A stretch of DNA of 64,000 nucleotides, taken from the NCBI GenBank assembly GCA_022818135.1, contig JAFMSR010000009.1, positions 22,041,159 to 22,105,158 on the forward strand, given 5' to 3'. The position numbers were made by a program, and so were the translations under genes. The stretch comes from Saxidomus purpurata (Eukaryota > Mollusca > Bivalvia > Venerida > Veneridae). The notes under the pieces are model-generated. The model searched no databases. It was given only the letters and a program-made list of their open reading frames with translations, and was not told the DNA's origin. Position 1 is the first letter of the stretch. Each line of letters opens with the position of its first letter. Shown here piece after piece: positions 12,546 to 25,354 of the stretch.

Positions 12546-14290
12546 ATTTATATATCAGAATTCTAGCTGTTTTTAGTAACGACTCTGTCAGCCATATACA
12601 AAATTAGAGTGCAAAAAATTAGGTTTGGTTAATCACCATACATTAATCCAACATTACTAATTATCGCAACCCCACTCCTTTGGCGGCGTTCAAACATTTG
12701 ACTTGTTCTGTGTTTGTTATGCGTGTTTTCCTAGTAAATACACGACATAAATGCCTGAAGTCTGCTGTTTTTCTTAGCGTTCGACATTCAAATATACATG
12801 CGAATAAAATAACTAAATATGCACAATATTTACGCCTCATGATTTAATGCTATAGCCAAATGCAATAAAATGTAGCGCGTTCGCCAGAAATTATTGTCGC
12901 AAGTCTTGAAAACATTCCATCCTGGCAAACTAGTATCGCATAATGATAAAATGATTAACAGATAGCAACAAACAAATGGTGACGTATTTGTGTTACCAAG
13001 TAAAGAATGAGTAAAGAATAATATATATTAGTTACAATTAATTTCACACTACAATGAAATCTCGAGACACAGAAACACCTATGACGTGGCATAATATAAA
13101 AAGGAGAAAATCATGTATAAATACAGATACTGTACCTGTTTTTCAACAGTTTGCATTTTTCGTTTTAAATATTTAAATGTTTTTGGGGTTCATGTGTAGC
13201 TCTTTCTACCCATATTCAAGTCTGCATGCCTGTGTGTGTATTGTTTCCTTTTGTGTCCTATTCAGTAATGTAGCATGACTATACATATTTTATAAGCAAC
13301 ACAACACCTGCTTTTACGACATTCCGATTGAAATCAGTCTGGGCCATTTTTGTAAACATATCGCTTTACAAAAACAAAATTTATTTGATTAAAAAAAAAC
13401 TAGGACCTTGGTTTACAGGCTAAAGTATGCAAGACCTTTTCTTTTGCTTCGATTTAAACACGAGTATACAATTATTTTGACAACCCGACATATCGAATTA
13501 CGACTATCAGACAGCTGTGCGTGATAAAATGTATTAAGTATTGAATAAATAACACTTGAACGATCATTTTGAAATGTAGTTCTACTTTAAAACGTCAAGG
13601 ATAATGTTTTTCTGTTATGTTATTCAAATATATACATGAACTTGAGAACCCATCCTTTTTATTACTCGCATCAAAATTGCGATAAAATACGGCAAAGAAG
13701 CTACGAGTGTTGATGTCCTTATGCAAACACAACTCGAAACTCATGACCAATACAGTAAATATATAGATATTGTACATCCGCAATGCAATTATATACACCA
13801 GTCTTGTGTTAGCGAGTAAACAGCACTTCTTTTTTACGATGGCAATTTAATAGATCATTGCTGCATATATTGAACTGTGAGTGTAGTGAAACGAATTACT
13901 AAATGTTTAAAGCAGAACAAGTTACGCATATTAATTGCATCTCCAAACACCTAAAATAATTAAACAAAGATTTTTAAAACGTGAATGCGACCCGTTGGTA
14001 TGCTAATTGTTGTTATTATAGACATATTGTTGTAACCATTAAATACTGAAATAGATAATATCATTTCGGTCCTTCTTACGAAGGTTAGAATATCGTAATC
14101 ATATACAGACAGTAACAGAATAAGGCAATCTTTAAATCAACTACCGCCGTCATCAATTTAAATAGTTCTCTTAAGTGTCAGAATATTTCACAGATTTCTT
14201 AATAATCTGTACCTATACATAATGCATAAAAGTGGACATAACTGATTATGCTTGTTTACGATATGGTATAAATTTATATGAATAGATATA
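12546..14290. other. Intergenic, nothing recognised
   Basis: AT-rich DNA with no convincing gene, RNA or element. A minus-strand open frame at 13595-13798 has no family resemblance and no splice support. Confidence 0.35.
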
Positions 14291-14349
14291 GGTCAATCGC
14301 ACTCACACATCTCATTAGTCGCCGTGATTGACCTACTTTTTGGCAACTA

Positions 14350-14565
14350 AGCAAATTCAATCTTTGGCTGAAACTGGCAGGAAATTGCAGTCACGTAGAT
14401 CTCTCCTATTTTGGACACAGACAAATCATCTTTGTTAGGTATAGGCATGATAGGAGACATGCCAATGTCTCATCCACGAATACAAGCTAATATTACTGCT
14501 CTCAAGGACGGACCTTTATAAAATTTGCTTCAAATCAATTCAAATCAAATCAAATATCCATAGAT
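14350..14565 (+). mobile_element. SINE with CAAAT-type tail
   Basis: The stretch from caaattcaatctttggctg to a tail of repeated tcaaatcaaat is shared, in reverse orientation, with 40845-41043. Its 3' part is shared with 45566-45648. A short repeated tail and truncated copies indicate retroposition. Upstream, ggtcaatc at about 14291 and gattgacc at about 14325 form a short inverted repeat. I cannot assign the head to a particular tRNA. Confidence 0.55.
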
Positions 14566-15116
14566 ATATACATGTACACTGGACCCTGTGCCTATTCGAA
14601 TAGACATCTTACAGATATCGTGTAAAAATTAAAACAACCTATTTGAAAGCTTCAGATTATTCACCGTTTTAAAATATTCCGTCGCTTTGAACAGTTTTAT
14701 TTCATTTTTGTTGATTTAAAGAAACTTATACATGTAACATAATATTGTCAGTCTGTAAAATGTAACCAATTTTCGAAAATTTCATGACATACATGTACGT
14801 TAGTTTAGTAGGAGATTTTACAACGTAAAAAAAACATTGATTGTTTATATCTAACAATGAAACTATACTATTGCATTTGCTTTAAGTGAACGTTGTTTAA
14901 AATTAAAACATAAAGTTCCTTATTTTGATCCAGGACAGTAAGCTGGAGGTTCAAAGATGTAACAACTTTTATGACAGTGTATGAGTAGATTGTTTTACTT
15001 TGCATATTTTAGAAAAGTACAACATGCAACATACACGAGGCTTTAGTTCCATGGTATGTAAAGTCCCATTGCTATTCAGTCGTTATGTTTTCATCGTGTC
15101 TGCAATATGTTGTTTT

Positions 15117-16262
15117 TATACCCCCGAAACGAAGTTTGGGGGGTATATAGGAGTCACCCGGTGGTTGGTTGGTCGGTCGGGCGGTCAGGCGATCCGTTGC
15201 ATTTTCCTTGTCCGGAGCTTAACTTGAAAACCACTAGTTGGAATTCAATACTACTTCATACAATAGTCAAGCACATTGAGAGGAAGTGCAGTGCACAAGA
15301 ACCATAACTCCATGTTGACTAATTACAATGTTATTGCCCTTTTTACTTTTCCTTGTCCGGAGCATTACTTGAAAACTGCTGGTTGGAATTCAATTCAACT
15401 TCATACAATGGTCAAGTACATTGAGAGGAAGTGCAGTGCACAGGAACCATAACTCTTTCTTGACTCATTTTAGAGTTAACTATCTATTGTAATTACAGAG
15501 TTATTGCCCTTTGTTACATTTCCTTGTCCGGAGCATAACTTGAAATCTACTGCTTGGAATTCAATACAACTTCATACAATGGTCAAGTACATTGAGAAGA
15601 AGTGCAGTGCACAGGAACCATAACTCTTTCTTGACTCATGTTAGAGTTAACTTATTGCCCTTTGTTACTTTTCCTTGTCTGGAGCATTACTTGAAAACTA
15701 CTGGTTGAAATTCAATACAACTTCATACAATGGTCTAGCACTATAAGAGGAAGTGCAGTGTACAAGAACCGTAACTCTATCTTGAGTATTTACATAGTTA
15801 TTGCCCTTTGTTACTTTTCCTTGTCCGGAGCATAACTTGAAAACTACAGGTTAGAATTAAATACAACTTCATACAGTGGCCAAGTACATTGAGAGGAGGT
15901 GCAGTGCACAGGAACCATAACTCTTTCTTGACTAATTACAGAGTTATTGCCCTTTTTACTTTTACTTGTCCGAGGCATTACTTGAAAACTACTGGTTGGA
16001 ATTCAATACAACTTCATACAATGGTCTAGCACAATGAGAGGAAGTGCAGTGCACAGAAACCATAACTCTTTCTTGAGTTTTTACTGAGTTATTGCCCATT
16101 TTTACTTTTCCTTGTCACAGAGCATAACTTGAAAACTACTGGTCTGAATGCATTACAACTTCATACAATGGTCATGCACAATTAGAGAAAGTGCAGTGTA
16201 CAAGAACCATAACTCTATCTTGACTAATTACAGAGTTATTACCAAGAACAATATCTCTATTT
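15117..16262 (+). mobile_element. Pearl/HINE-like element with seven tandem core units
   Basis: The left end is a hairpin (taccccc and gaaac, pairing with gtttg and gggggta, at about 15119-15146). It is followed by a ggttggtcggtcgggcggtc stretch. Seven core units of about 140-175 bp then follow, each starting near cttttccttgtccggagc (about 15203, 15346, 15519, 15667, 15817, 15956 and 16107). The units also share cttcatacaatggtcaag and ggaagtgcagtgcacag. A 5' hairpin followed by about 160-bp tandem cores is the layout of molluscan pearl elements and Helentron-associated non-autonomous elements. The exact right end was not found. No protein is encoded. Confidence 0.65.
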
Positions 16263-18695
16263 TAGTTTTTTTTTGCCGTCAATGACCTTAACATACCAAT
16301 AAATATTCTGTCAAAATACAGCCTTTATTCAACCATCAAATACAGCAAGACGGGAAAAAACCGTATCGTATGTACGTGCAATACACACAATGTGGCATAA
16401 TTTGTAAGACTGCATTCAATCGGCTCTAAAATACAAATGACGTTAATAATGTCGCTTTTGACTGGGTCGTTACCGAGGTGTGTAAGATTTATTCGAGTTG
16501 CCGCAAAAAGGTAAACATTCGGAAACTATCAGTTGCTGTTTCAAAACGGCTTGCACTTGGGTGAAGTAAAATGTTATAGAAATTATATGAAATTAGGCTG
16601 TATATGCAATATGTTTCATCATTCTAAGACGATGTGATGAAGTCTGAAAGTGGGTCGGTGTATACACGTTATTGTATACCTTCTCAATGACATATATATT
16701 ATTTATAACTCTGTGTCCCAGCTACGCTACTTACACCTGTGGTCTGAAGTAGCATTTACCCGAACGTGTTTTAGTACTAACAGTACTTTGATTGCAATTT
16801 CAGTTTAAGACATTATCCATTTTAAAGCGTATTCGTTCTGATATTAAACACCTTTTCTACGTTAGTTCTTAAATTTGTAATGATACGTTTATTAATTGTT
16901 TTAATAATTATATTCTCTTTGGCCGCTAAGGATGTCTCCGGTGTACATTGGAATAAGCTGTGTACTCATATCACTACACGTGTTACATTCGAGTACAAAA
17001 TAAAACTAATCTTCCATAATAATACAAAAACTACTTTTTCCTTCATTCATTGATGTACTTTTGAGTTGTGTCAAACGGCCTGTTTCAAAGAAATGCCAGT
17101 GGGATGATAAACGTAAAGTTGATAAGAAACTCCGATATTACATTTACATGTACATTCTTGTATATGCTTGTTCCTCTATATTGTTCAGACAAATTGAAAC
17201 ACTTGTGAAATAATTCCATTTTTAAAACGATGCGAGATATGATCGAAAATGACAGGTCTTTAGAAACAACTCGTTTATCTTTCACTTGTCAATATTTGGC
17301 GTTTGATATGGTAGGTAAATTTACATTTTTGTTCTGTAAAGATATTGACGAACAATGGAGAAAAGCGGTGTATCTTTACTTTGCACACAAACGGATAAAG
17401 TCTTTGTGCACAACATTCTACACGCTGCCATTATAGCAAAGAATATATTCTTTTATCATGGTACATGTACAAACACTTACCTGGAAAGGTAGAAAATTTG
17501 CGGATATTATATATTTCACCAGTGTGCACGATCGTTATTTTAAATGGATTTGTCGAGTTTAAGTGAACATTTTAATATATTACAATGTAACGGTACTTCA
17601 CTTACGTCTAAATTCATTTTAAATCTTCCATTACACATTATCAAGACCCAGACTCAGTATTTAAATTGTGGGTTAATTGTATTAATCATTATTGTATAAA
17701 TAGAAATTAGGCCCAATAGAGGATTACTTACGATGAAGTTAGGCCAAGTTGATAATTCTAATTTTATTTTTCCTTTTCTTTTTGCTCTAAAATAGTTGCA
17801 AATTGGTAGTTTTGATCATTTTCTTATAAAAAAATGTAGGTCGGCTGTATAAAGTTACGGTCGGCCGGGAGACCCGGAACACACAATCATAATTTTGTTC
17901 TGGCCTTATTGAAGTGAGTTACACACTTCGTCTACATTTCCTAGGTCAAATTCACTGGGGATTGTAACTATCATCTTTGGATAAGCACAATTTCAAATCA
18001 ATTTTCCACTATAACAAAATCAAATTAGGTGAAACCAGTAACTCAGTATTAATACTCTAGCTACCTGGAATACGCCCGAAATTAATTCATAGCCTATAAA
18101 CACTTACTCCACTAAACTGAACCACGTTGTCTTTTCTCCAACAAACAGAGAGTATAAAATCAACACACCCCTTTTCTTTATTTCCATTTTTGTCCTATTC
18201 CAGTGCTAAGTATCAATTGCTCTTTGTTCAACTCAGCTCGATAACGAGGTAGAACCAGTGTTTATATTACCATTATGCTAACAAGCAGTAAGCGAAAAAC
18301 ATTATCTGCAAAGGACAAAATACCACAGTTTTGTGTTTTTACTATTTTTATTTCCTTTCAGTACATATACATTCAAATAATTTGATTACAATTCATATGA
18401 AATATTCAACATACACATAGTCTATGGTAACTATATAATATCTCGAATCAAAAATCTTTTATGTAAGTACACTACGGAGAGTATAATGGTCGCCAGTTGC
18501 TAAATATTTATTTGTAGCTTTCGTTTCTTAAGAATCAGCGAGTAAAATCATTTTGAAAGGTGTAAAGTTTGCATGAAAGATTTATCTTGCTTGTGTAAGA
18601 TAATTTATTTCTAAAGATGAGTTAATATTTAGCTCTAACATCAGTGAGACTAGAGTATATACTAGCCTGCCTGCCTGCCTGTCTGCCGGTAAGAA
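16263..18695. other. Intergenic, nothing recognised
   Basis: No credible exon or element ends. Two open frames overlapping head-on at 17085-17436 have no family resemblance. A ggtcggccgggagacccgg phrase at about 17858 looks repeat-derived. Confidence 0.35.
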
Positions 18696-18699
18696 TCAT

Positions 18700-19210
18700 C
18701 GTCTTGATGATTTCGAGCAAGATCGAAACTAGGTCACACGGGGTCAAATCCTAGATCACCATGTCAAATAATAGAAACATCTTGAAACATTTTAGAAGCC
18801 ACATTTTGTACAAAATAATCCGTACAAATGGTTAGAATGTTTGTCCTGATTAAATATACAGAAAAGTATGTCAAGATAGAAAGCGTGTTACGTGTGATCA
18901 AAACCTAGGTAACCAGGTAAAATAAAAGAAAAACTTTGTGATCATTCCAGAAGCTAAATGTTCACCCAATTATCCTGTAAATGTCTTGATAAATACAAAG
19001 TCAAGTTTGGAATTTTGTAACATGGGATTACAAGCTAGATCACAAGGTGAAAACATATAAGATCAACATTCTAGAATTCACATTTTGAACCAAATCATCA
19101 TTCTGAAAATTAGTCAGAATTTTGTTTTGGTGAACATTAAGTTTAGTGTAAAACTCGGTCTCGTGGGGTCAAGAGTAGGACTTAAGCTAAAATCAATGCA
19201 AGAAATCGTG
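18700..19210. repeat. Dispersed tandem-unit repeat, 3-4 diverged units
   Basis: The units contain aaactaggtcacacggggtc, tttagaagccacattttg, gaatgtttgtcctgattaa and related phrases at spacings of roughly 120-150 bp. It is the same family as 110-470. The open frame at 19085-19330 reads through it and is not a gene. Confidence 0.55.
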
Positions 19211-19552
19211 AGGAAAAAATCTGATATCGATATTACATGTTCAAACAGGTTGTTACAGAAATTATCAGTTCTTTTGTTTTCATGGAATCAAAATAATAAG
19301 CAAAATGCGAGTTGTTATTCTACACTTTGACAATTTGGCGTTAAAAGTCTTGCTAAGACTGAAAAGGTTGTGCATGTATCAGACAAGACCGGATAAGATT
19401 AAAAAAAAGATAATATAGACACAACAAAATGGTGCAGTAGGACAGATCAGTTAGGTGCTCGGGGACTTGCAAGCCTGACAGAATTTTGTGATATAAACAT
19501 CAGTCAGTTTCCAGAAAATAACGATTTATTTTTCGGTAAGTCATGAAAATAT

Positions 19553-19627
19553 TAGCCTCCTGCATGAATCGTACCAGTAATCCCATGCCGAGGAAGCCGA
19601 TGCCTTATCAATTAGGCCCTGGAGGCT
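19553..19627 (-). pseudogene. tRNA-Arg(CCT)-like pseudogene or SINE head
   Basis: The ends pair as a 7-bp acceptor stem (agcctcc with ggaggct). Between them the minus strand reads GGCCTAATTGATAAGGCATC, matching the D-arm of tRNA-Arg. TTCCTCG follows in the anticodon loop position (CCT). The T-loop is damaged (GGTACGATTC instead of GGTTCGANTC) and the anticodon stem is imperfect, so it is unlikely to work as a tRNA. Confidence 0.5.
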
Positions 19628-19856
19628 TTACGCTAGGAGAATCGTTGTTTTAATGATTGGAATTGTTGAACCCTTAGTATCTAACTTTCTTAAAATAACC
19701 TCATGCCTATAAATGCAATGGTTCATAAAGTTGCATGCTAGCCATGTTTAAAGTGCTTTGTGACTTTATACAAAAAAGCATAAATTAAACTGTGTGGTTG
19801 ACTAGCTATTCGGCGCACTAACTTTGCATTAATTCGAGTCTTGAATTACATAGTGT

Positions 19857-20350
19857 TGTAGACGTCTACTTGACAATGATGTATACTAAATATCTTAGCT
19901 CTAGGCCTTGTGAGTTTTGGGCGAGAACAATTTTGAGCCGGGGGTCATGATTTTTATTATCTTGGTAGAGGTCCACTAGGTAATGATACATGCTAATATC
20001 TAACCTTTAGGCCTCGCAGTTTCAGAGACGAAGATTTTAAAGTTTTTCATATATACCACGGTCGGGGTCAAGTTTGACCCAGGGGTATTAATTTTAACAA
20101 TCTTGGTAGTTTTCCCCTAGACAATATTTAATCTTTAGGCCTTGTGGTTTCAGAGATGAAGATTTTAAAAGTTGTTTCCTATATAAGCCTATGTAAAACA
20201 AGAGACACCCCGGGCAGGGTCAAATTTAACCCAGGGGTCATAATTTGAACAATCTTGATAGTGATCTACTAGACAATGCATGCCTCAAACTAAATATCTA
20301 AGCTCTAGGCATTGTGGTTTCAGAGAAGAATATTTTTAAATTATTTCTAT
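19857..20350 (-). repeat. Tandem-core dispersed element, copy A
   Basis: Three to four diverged units share ctaggccttgtggtttcaga, gggtcaagtttgaccc and ctagacaatg. It is the same family as copies at 21935, 29935 and 43765, but in the opposite orientation to those. No ends were identified for this copy. Confidence 0.6.
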
Positions 20351-20768
20351 TTGTTGCCATATCAACCAGAGTTCTGCATGGAATGAGATTCTCTGAATAA
20401 TTTAAGTAGAGTATCGTGCAAGGAAAATCCCTGCAAGTTTCATCAACATTATATACTAGCGATGTTCAATTTATATTTTCATAGATTTCTCATGTACATC
20501 GGTAAACCCTCGATTGATATTATCTATCAAGCTGTGATGTTCGAAAAAAAAAAAACATTACAAGAGAAAAAATCTGACAGGCGTGGGATCCTCCGAACAC
20601 GTCTTCACACTACGTTGGTACATGTACTCATGCTCACTTTATGAAAAAAATCACCCGTCTCTGATTGTAAATATATGCTTGAATGGTTGATGTTTTTTGC
20701 AGAGTGAGCATGGTAAAAAGCAATGTTGTGCATCTGACATGGAGTTAATTAAGAAATAATAAATGCCT

Positions 20769-21126
20769 CCCTGTATTTTATCGTTGAATAAAATATATTC
20801 AGGAATTTGGATGCGTAGTAATTAAATCACGAGTGCGTAGCACGAGTGATTTCATTTTTCGCATCCTAATGACTGACTGTATTTTATTCAACGATAAAAG
20901 ATAGGGAAAAATTTATTATTTCGATTCTAACACGTTATTTTCTTTGAAAACAATCCCGAACGATATTTAGCGCGTAAAAGTACATCATTGTAACCTTAAA
21001 ACGCGAGATACGATTTGACGCGCTTGTTTACATACTAGTACGCCACGTCGTTACGTCATTTAAGGCACGTCGTCCTTTGAAAAACGTGCTGTAATTTATC
21101 GTAAAATAAAATACAGGCTTTCCCTA
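20769..21126. mobile_element. MITE-like inverted-repeat element
   Basis: CCTGTATTTTAT near 20772 is matched by ATAAAATACAGG near 21107. Inside, tttatcgttgaataaaata at about 20778 pairs with its complement at about 20880, and aaatcac with gtgattt forms a central hairpin around 20825-20855. The right half holds GC-richer text with a TACGTCA-like site. It lies only about 120 bp upstream of the exon at 21249. The target duplication was not resolved. Confidence 0.45.
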
Positions 21127-21248
21127 TATGTTTATATAGGAAAAGCAGCCGCTTGTGTTAAAAAAGTCTTTAAAGGTCTTTAAATAGTTATCAATCCGTA
21201 CATACAGCACGACGACCATTTACTACTTTCAGATCACGTGACATAAAT

Positions 21249-21364
21249 GGATGACTCATCGAACTCGGATGGTGAATATGTCGATACTCCAGAACCACCA
21301 GATATTGAAGATGAATGGCATGATGCTATGCAACCACAGGAACCCGATACAGAGTCCGATAAAG
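21249..21364 (+). CDS. Acidic first coding exon of an unidentified gene
   Basis: An ATG at 21249, preceded by cacgtgacataa, opens 38 complete codons plus one base up to a GTAAAA donor (AAAG followed by GTAAAA). The peptide starts MDDSSNSDGEYVDTPEPP and ends in TESDK. It is strongly acidic and rich in Asp, Glu, Pro and Ser, unlike the AT-driven open frames around it, and it looks like a disordered N-terminus. The exon ends in phase 1. I found no downstream exon in this window that joins in phase with a long open frame, so the product cannot be named. The remaining exons may lie in long repeat-filled introns or may have been lost. A CACGTG E-box sits about 15 bp upstream of the start codon. That the exon is used is inferred from composition and the donor. 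Confidence 0.45.
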
Positions 21365-21934
21365 GTAAAATACTCTAAAAAACAGTGATCAAAAACAAAG
21401 TTATGTGGTAAATTCAAAACAGTATCAAATAATATCAATTAGTTACCGCTGCCCACGTCAAAACGAGGAAGCTTTTATAGGTAATATCTATTTAAATACT
21501 AAATAATAATTTTGTCAGAATCTTTTCTTTTATAATGCTGGTTAAAAAGCAAGGTCAATATGTCAAATGGTACAGAAAACCCGTGAAATCTGTAGAGGTA
21601 CTCTTACCAAAGTCTTCATAAAATTCTAATGTTTGCCTTAAAAATCAATCTAGATCCTGTTTTAATCTTAGCTATATAAATCGAAACTAAGTACCCAGTA
21701 AAATCGTGGAATGTTTGTATGTAACATCTAGGTCAAGTAAGAAGCAAGAGTGTTGTATAAAACACTATGAAACGGGCCCATATAAGGAAACCTACTTATT
21801 AGAGTAGAGGAAATTTCATACAATGAGTTTTAGTAATATGAACTTTTAGGCACATTATAAATATAAAAAAATAAAGCACAATTTCCAATTTTTAAATGCA
21901 ATTTGAACTCTATTATTATTTACATCTTTCAAAT

Positions 21935-22625
21935 TGTCACGACCCCGGATCAAAATTGATCTCGCCAGGGAGGTCACTTAACTTTACACAGGCTTATATA
22001 CGAAAAACGTTTAAAATGTTCTTCTGAAACCACAAGGCTTAGATATTTGGCATGTATCATTGTCTAGTGGGCCTCTACTAAAATTGTTTAAATCATGATT
22101 CCCGGGTCAAAATTGACACCGCCTGGGGGTTACTTGATTTTACAAAGGTTTCTGTAGGAAAAACTATAAACCAAATCCAACACCACAAGGCATAGAGCTT
22201 AAATATTTAGTAAATATCATTGTCTAGTGCACCTCTACCAAGTTTGTTCAAGTCAAGCTCGCTGGTCACTTGGTAAAGGAAAAACTTTTTTTTTTTAATT
22301 CTGCAAAAACACTAGGTCTAGAGCTTAGATGATTAGAATGTTATATTGTCTAGTGGACCTGTTCAAATATAACCCCTGGGGTCGATATTTGCCCTGCCCA
22401 GCGGGTTACTGGTTAATATAGACTTATTCAGGAAACCTTTAAAACTTTTCTTCTCCAAAACCACAAGGTCTAGGGCTTATATATTCAGTATGTAGCATTG
22501 TCTAGTGGTCCTCTATCAAGTTTGTTCAATCATGCCATTGGAGTCAAAATTGACCACACAAGCTGGGGTAGGTGTCCCTGTATAATAAATTATAGACTTT
22601 TAGGAAAAACCTTGCTTCTAATGAG
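21935..22625 (+). repeat. Tandem-core dispersed element, copy B
   Basis: About four units of roughly 150-170 bp contain ctgaaaccacaaggctta, gatatttggcatgtatcatt, gtctagtgg and gggtcaaaattgac. The element continues through the minisatellite at 22630 to an end near 23118. That end carries gatgagcgatatagggccat, a hairpin (gggc, then gccc) and cttttgtttttt. Copies C and D end the same way. Confidence 0.65.
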
Positions 22626-22629
22626 TTCC

Positions 22630-23060
22630 TATAGCCAGCAGCGACTTACATAGCAGTCACTGACTTCCTTAGCAACCAGTGACTTACCTAGCAACTTGTG
22701 ACTTACCATGGTAACCAGTGACTTCCCCTAGGAACCATTGACTTCATTAGCAACAAGTGACTTTACGTAGAAACAAGTGACTTCCTTAGCAACTCTTAAG
22801 TCCCTTAACAAACAGTGACTTCAACTACCAAGCAGTGACTTCCTTAGCAACATTTAGCATCGGCTTGCCACCAGTGACATCCTTGACAACTATCGACGTC
22901 TTAAACAACTTGCAACAGTTGTTTTGGCAATCACTGACGTCCCGTAATGACCAATGATTTTCTTAGCAACCACTGCCTGCCTATGGTAAATAGTGACCTT
23001 TAGTGACCAGTGACTTCTTTAGCAACTTGTGACTTTCCCTAGCAACCAGTGACTTCCTTT
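22630..23060 (+). repeat. Minisatellite with a 20-24 bp unit inside copy B
   Basis: About 20 diverged units follow the pattern ccttagcaaccagtgactt, with variants such as cctagcaacttgtgactt and ccatggtaaccagtgactt. It occupies the space between the tandem core and the 3' terminal hairpin of the surrounding element. Confidence 0.75.
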
Positions 23061-23499
23061 GGTAAGTGCACTGGTACTCAGATGAGCGATATAGGGCCAT
23101 CACTGCCCTTTTGTTTTTTATTACTGTAAAATTTGAGTGAATATACAGGTCAAATAAAAAATGAAATTAAAGGAACAGAGGTTTCATGACTACATCGTAA
23201 AATTTTGAAAGACTTAAACCAGACCATTTTGGCTTAACTTACATTGATGTGTACATGTTTTTCACTCTGTAAATACCAATATTAGTAGGTAAGGGTGTGG
23301 ATGCACGTGCACTCATCGGCATCCGGCAATTCGGCGTTGAAAAATATAATTGTGCAGAAAAATTAAATGGATAACTTCACTTGTCCGTTTTGTGAGAACT
23401 TCCGTCTGTACGTCGCACTTATGTTCGGATCATAAGTCAATAGTTATGAAAGGCATTTTAATGCAATTAGAGATACTGATAGGTAACATTTACAGACAA

Positions 23500-23730
23500 T
23501 GCAGCGTAGAAGCTATTGTAAATGACTAAGATAATATCCGAATTATTTCTTTTTTGTTGTCCTTGAAATTTCCCAAAAACCATTGCCAACAGAACACTAC
23601 AGTACAAAAAGTGCAGTGTTTACAAACTATACCCCAATTCTCTTTATCACTAGTTCTTGAATTATGTTTTCTTTTGGATAATAGCCCATAATGATTTAAA
23701 GAGGCACTCCCTAAAACTGGTGTCAAATTA
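23500..23730. mobile_element. Fragment of a TTAAAGG-type MITE
   Basis: The text tttaaagaggcactcccta at about 23697 and the following ctggtgtcaaattaa resemble the termini of the 52635-52976 element. The opposite end was not found. The minus-strand open frame at 23526-23726 overlaps it and is not taken as a gene. Confidence 0.3.
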
Positions 23731-24099
23731 AAGAATTTGAATAATGTTTGAAGAATATGATCTGCTCGATGAATGCTATGGAATGCCGTTGCTGCCTCGT
23801 GATTAAGGTTTTTAGTTGAGTGGTGACGTCAGTCACTCACAACTATAGTACCCGTATTCAGATACAACTAATCTCTACTTTTAAAACCGCTGTACCTCTC
23901 AATTATCGAACGGTTTGAACACAGCTCTACAACAGATGTATGCTTCAATTCAAGCAAGTGTTCAAAAATTTAATTTATGTCAAAAATAGATAAATATAGA
24001 ATACAACAAATGTCTGTGACATGAAAACACTATAAAACTATATTTCATGCGGATGCATACTGTTTAGATAACGTGATCACATTTCCCATGCGGACGAAT

Positions 24100-24200
24100 A
24101 TAATTTGTTTTGATCATGTGATACCTACCGAAACACGCCATCTTGATTGCAACGAGCTGTAGACGATCTACGTTTTGGATAACATATTCTCAAAACAATC
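24100..24200 (+). promoter_or_regulatory. Possible promoter and non-coding first exon
   Basis: A cgccatcttgattg stretch at about 24136 matches the YY1-type element common near metazoan starts. About 50 bp later a good splice donor follows (caatc then gtaagtatat, donor near 24200). A second related ccgccatattg stretch is at about 25152. Together these could be a 5'-untranslated exon for a gene to the right, perhaps the CXorf38-like gene, whose ATG exon begins at an acceptor. No transcript evidence is available. Confidence 0.25.
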
Positions 24201-24209
24201 GTAAGTATA

Positions 24210-25354
24210 TATATTTATAGTGTGCAGCATTGTACCCTATTATATTTTATTAACTGTTGTTCAATTGTATAAAACCTGATTTGTGGAATTACGGTGTATT
24301 TTTGTCGTGAACACTTACTGTTTTTTGTGACCCAATTCTGTGTCAAAATTTACAGAAAATAGGAGTGATCGTGTTTGCAAACAAAACCCGGTATTGCGCA
24401 ATAATTTCTACTGATAAGAGATAGATGCGGTGGGCAGCGGTCGGTAGTCCGTGTTTTTTAATCGTTAGGGATGTTTTTTTAACGGCCGTAACCCTTTAAA
24501 AACAAAAGATATTTTAAAATGTTTTATATCACTGGAATGCTAATAAAATATACCTTTTATTCATTGTTTTCAATTTTTGCTAAGATTCAAAATGAAAAAT
24601 TCGCGAGCGAGTAATTTACACTGTTTTCATAAATGATTACAGCAGCAACAAGCAGTTACGAAAATTCAAGTGTCATAAAAAACGGTATTTCTTTCAAAAG
24701 AGATATTTTGATGTTAAAATATGAGTATTACGAGCATGTCATAATTTTTGAATTTTAAAAATCCTTCAGATAACAAAACATTTATAAAAATTCAAAAATT
24801 CCTTTCCGATACATAAGCATTGTAAACACAACTGTTATTGCCCACCAGCAATCTTATCAAAATTGCCGTGTGACGTCACGGCGATCACTCCTATGAGAAC
24901 ATTTATGTGCATGCAACGTAGCCGATAGATACACTATAGACCGCCCAGTTTATCAGTTGATTTTGATGAAGCAAGCAATGTATGTTTTAAAATATGTGGA
25001 AAAACTCAAAATGAAAGTGAAAGTAGAACTGTCAAAAAAAACAACTGAATTGCTGGTATTTTTTAACAAACTATTATTATTGTTTTTCATATATTTTCGT
25101 TCCAAGATTGATCAGTTCGGCATGACGTCACTTCCATAGTTACCAATTATCCGCCATATTGCCGAGGTGAAAACAAGCACCTGGCAACCGTATATAGTTC
25201 AAATAGGGAGTAAGCTTTAAGATAGTCTTATTTTTCAGCCCAATCAAAGTTTAAACGTTAAACAAACCATTTCACATATATTTTTACTTATTTCAATGTC
25301 TTAGCAATGTTTGTCAGATTTTTCTTTTAAAAAATATTGAAAATGAATGATTAT
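24210..25354. other. No gene recognised
   Basis: AT-rich sequence. An open frame at 24957-25139 is Lys/Leu-rich and unsupported by splice sites. A second YY1-like ccgccatattgccg lies at about 25152. Confidence 0.3.

Noticed and set aside
15117..16262. A CRISPR-like array, considered for the regularly spaced units
   Set aside because: The units are 140-175 bp, contiguous and diverged, without short repeats and unique spacers, and the DNA is eukaryotic.
21256..21438. A minus-strand 60-codon frame opposite the acidic exon
   Set aside because: It is the complement of the acidic exon, with no start context or splice support.
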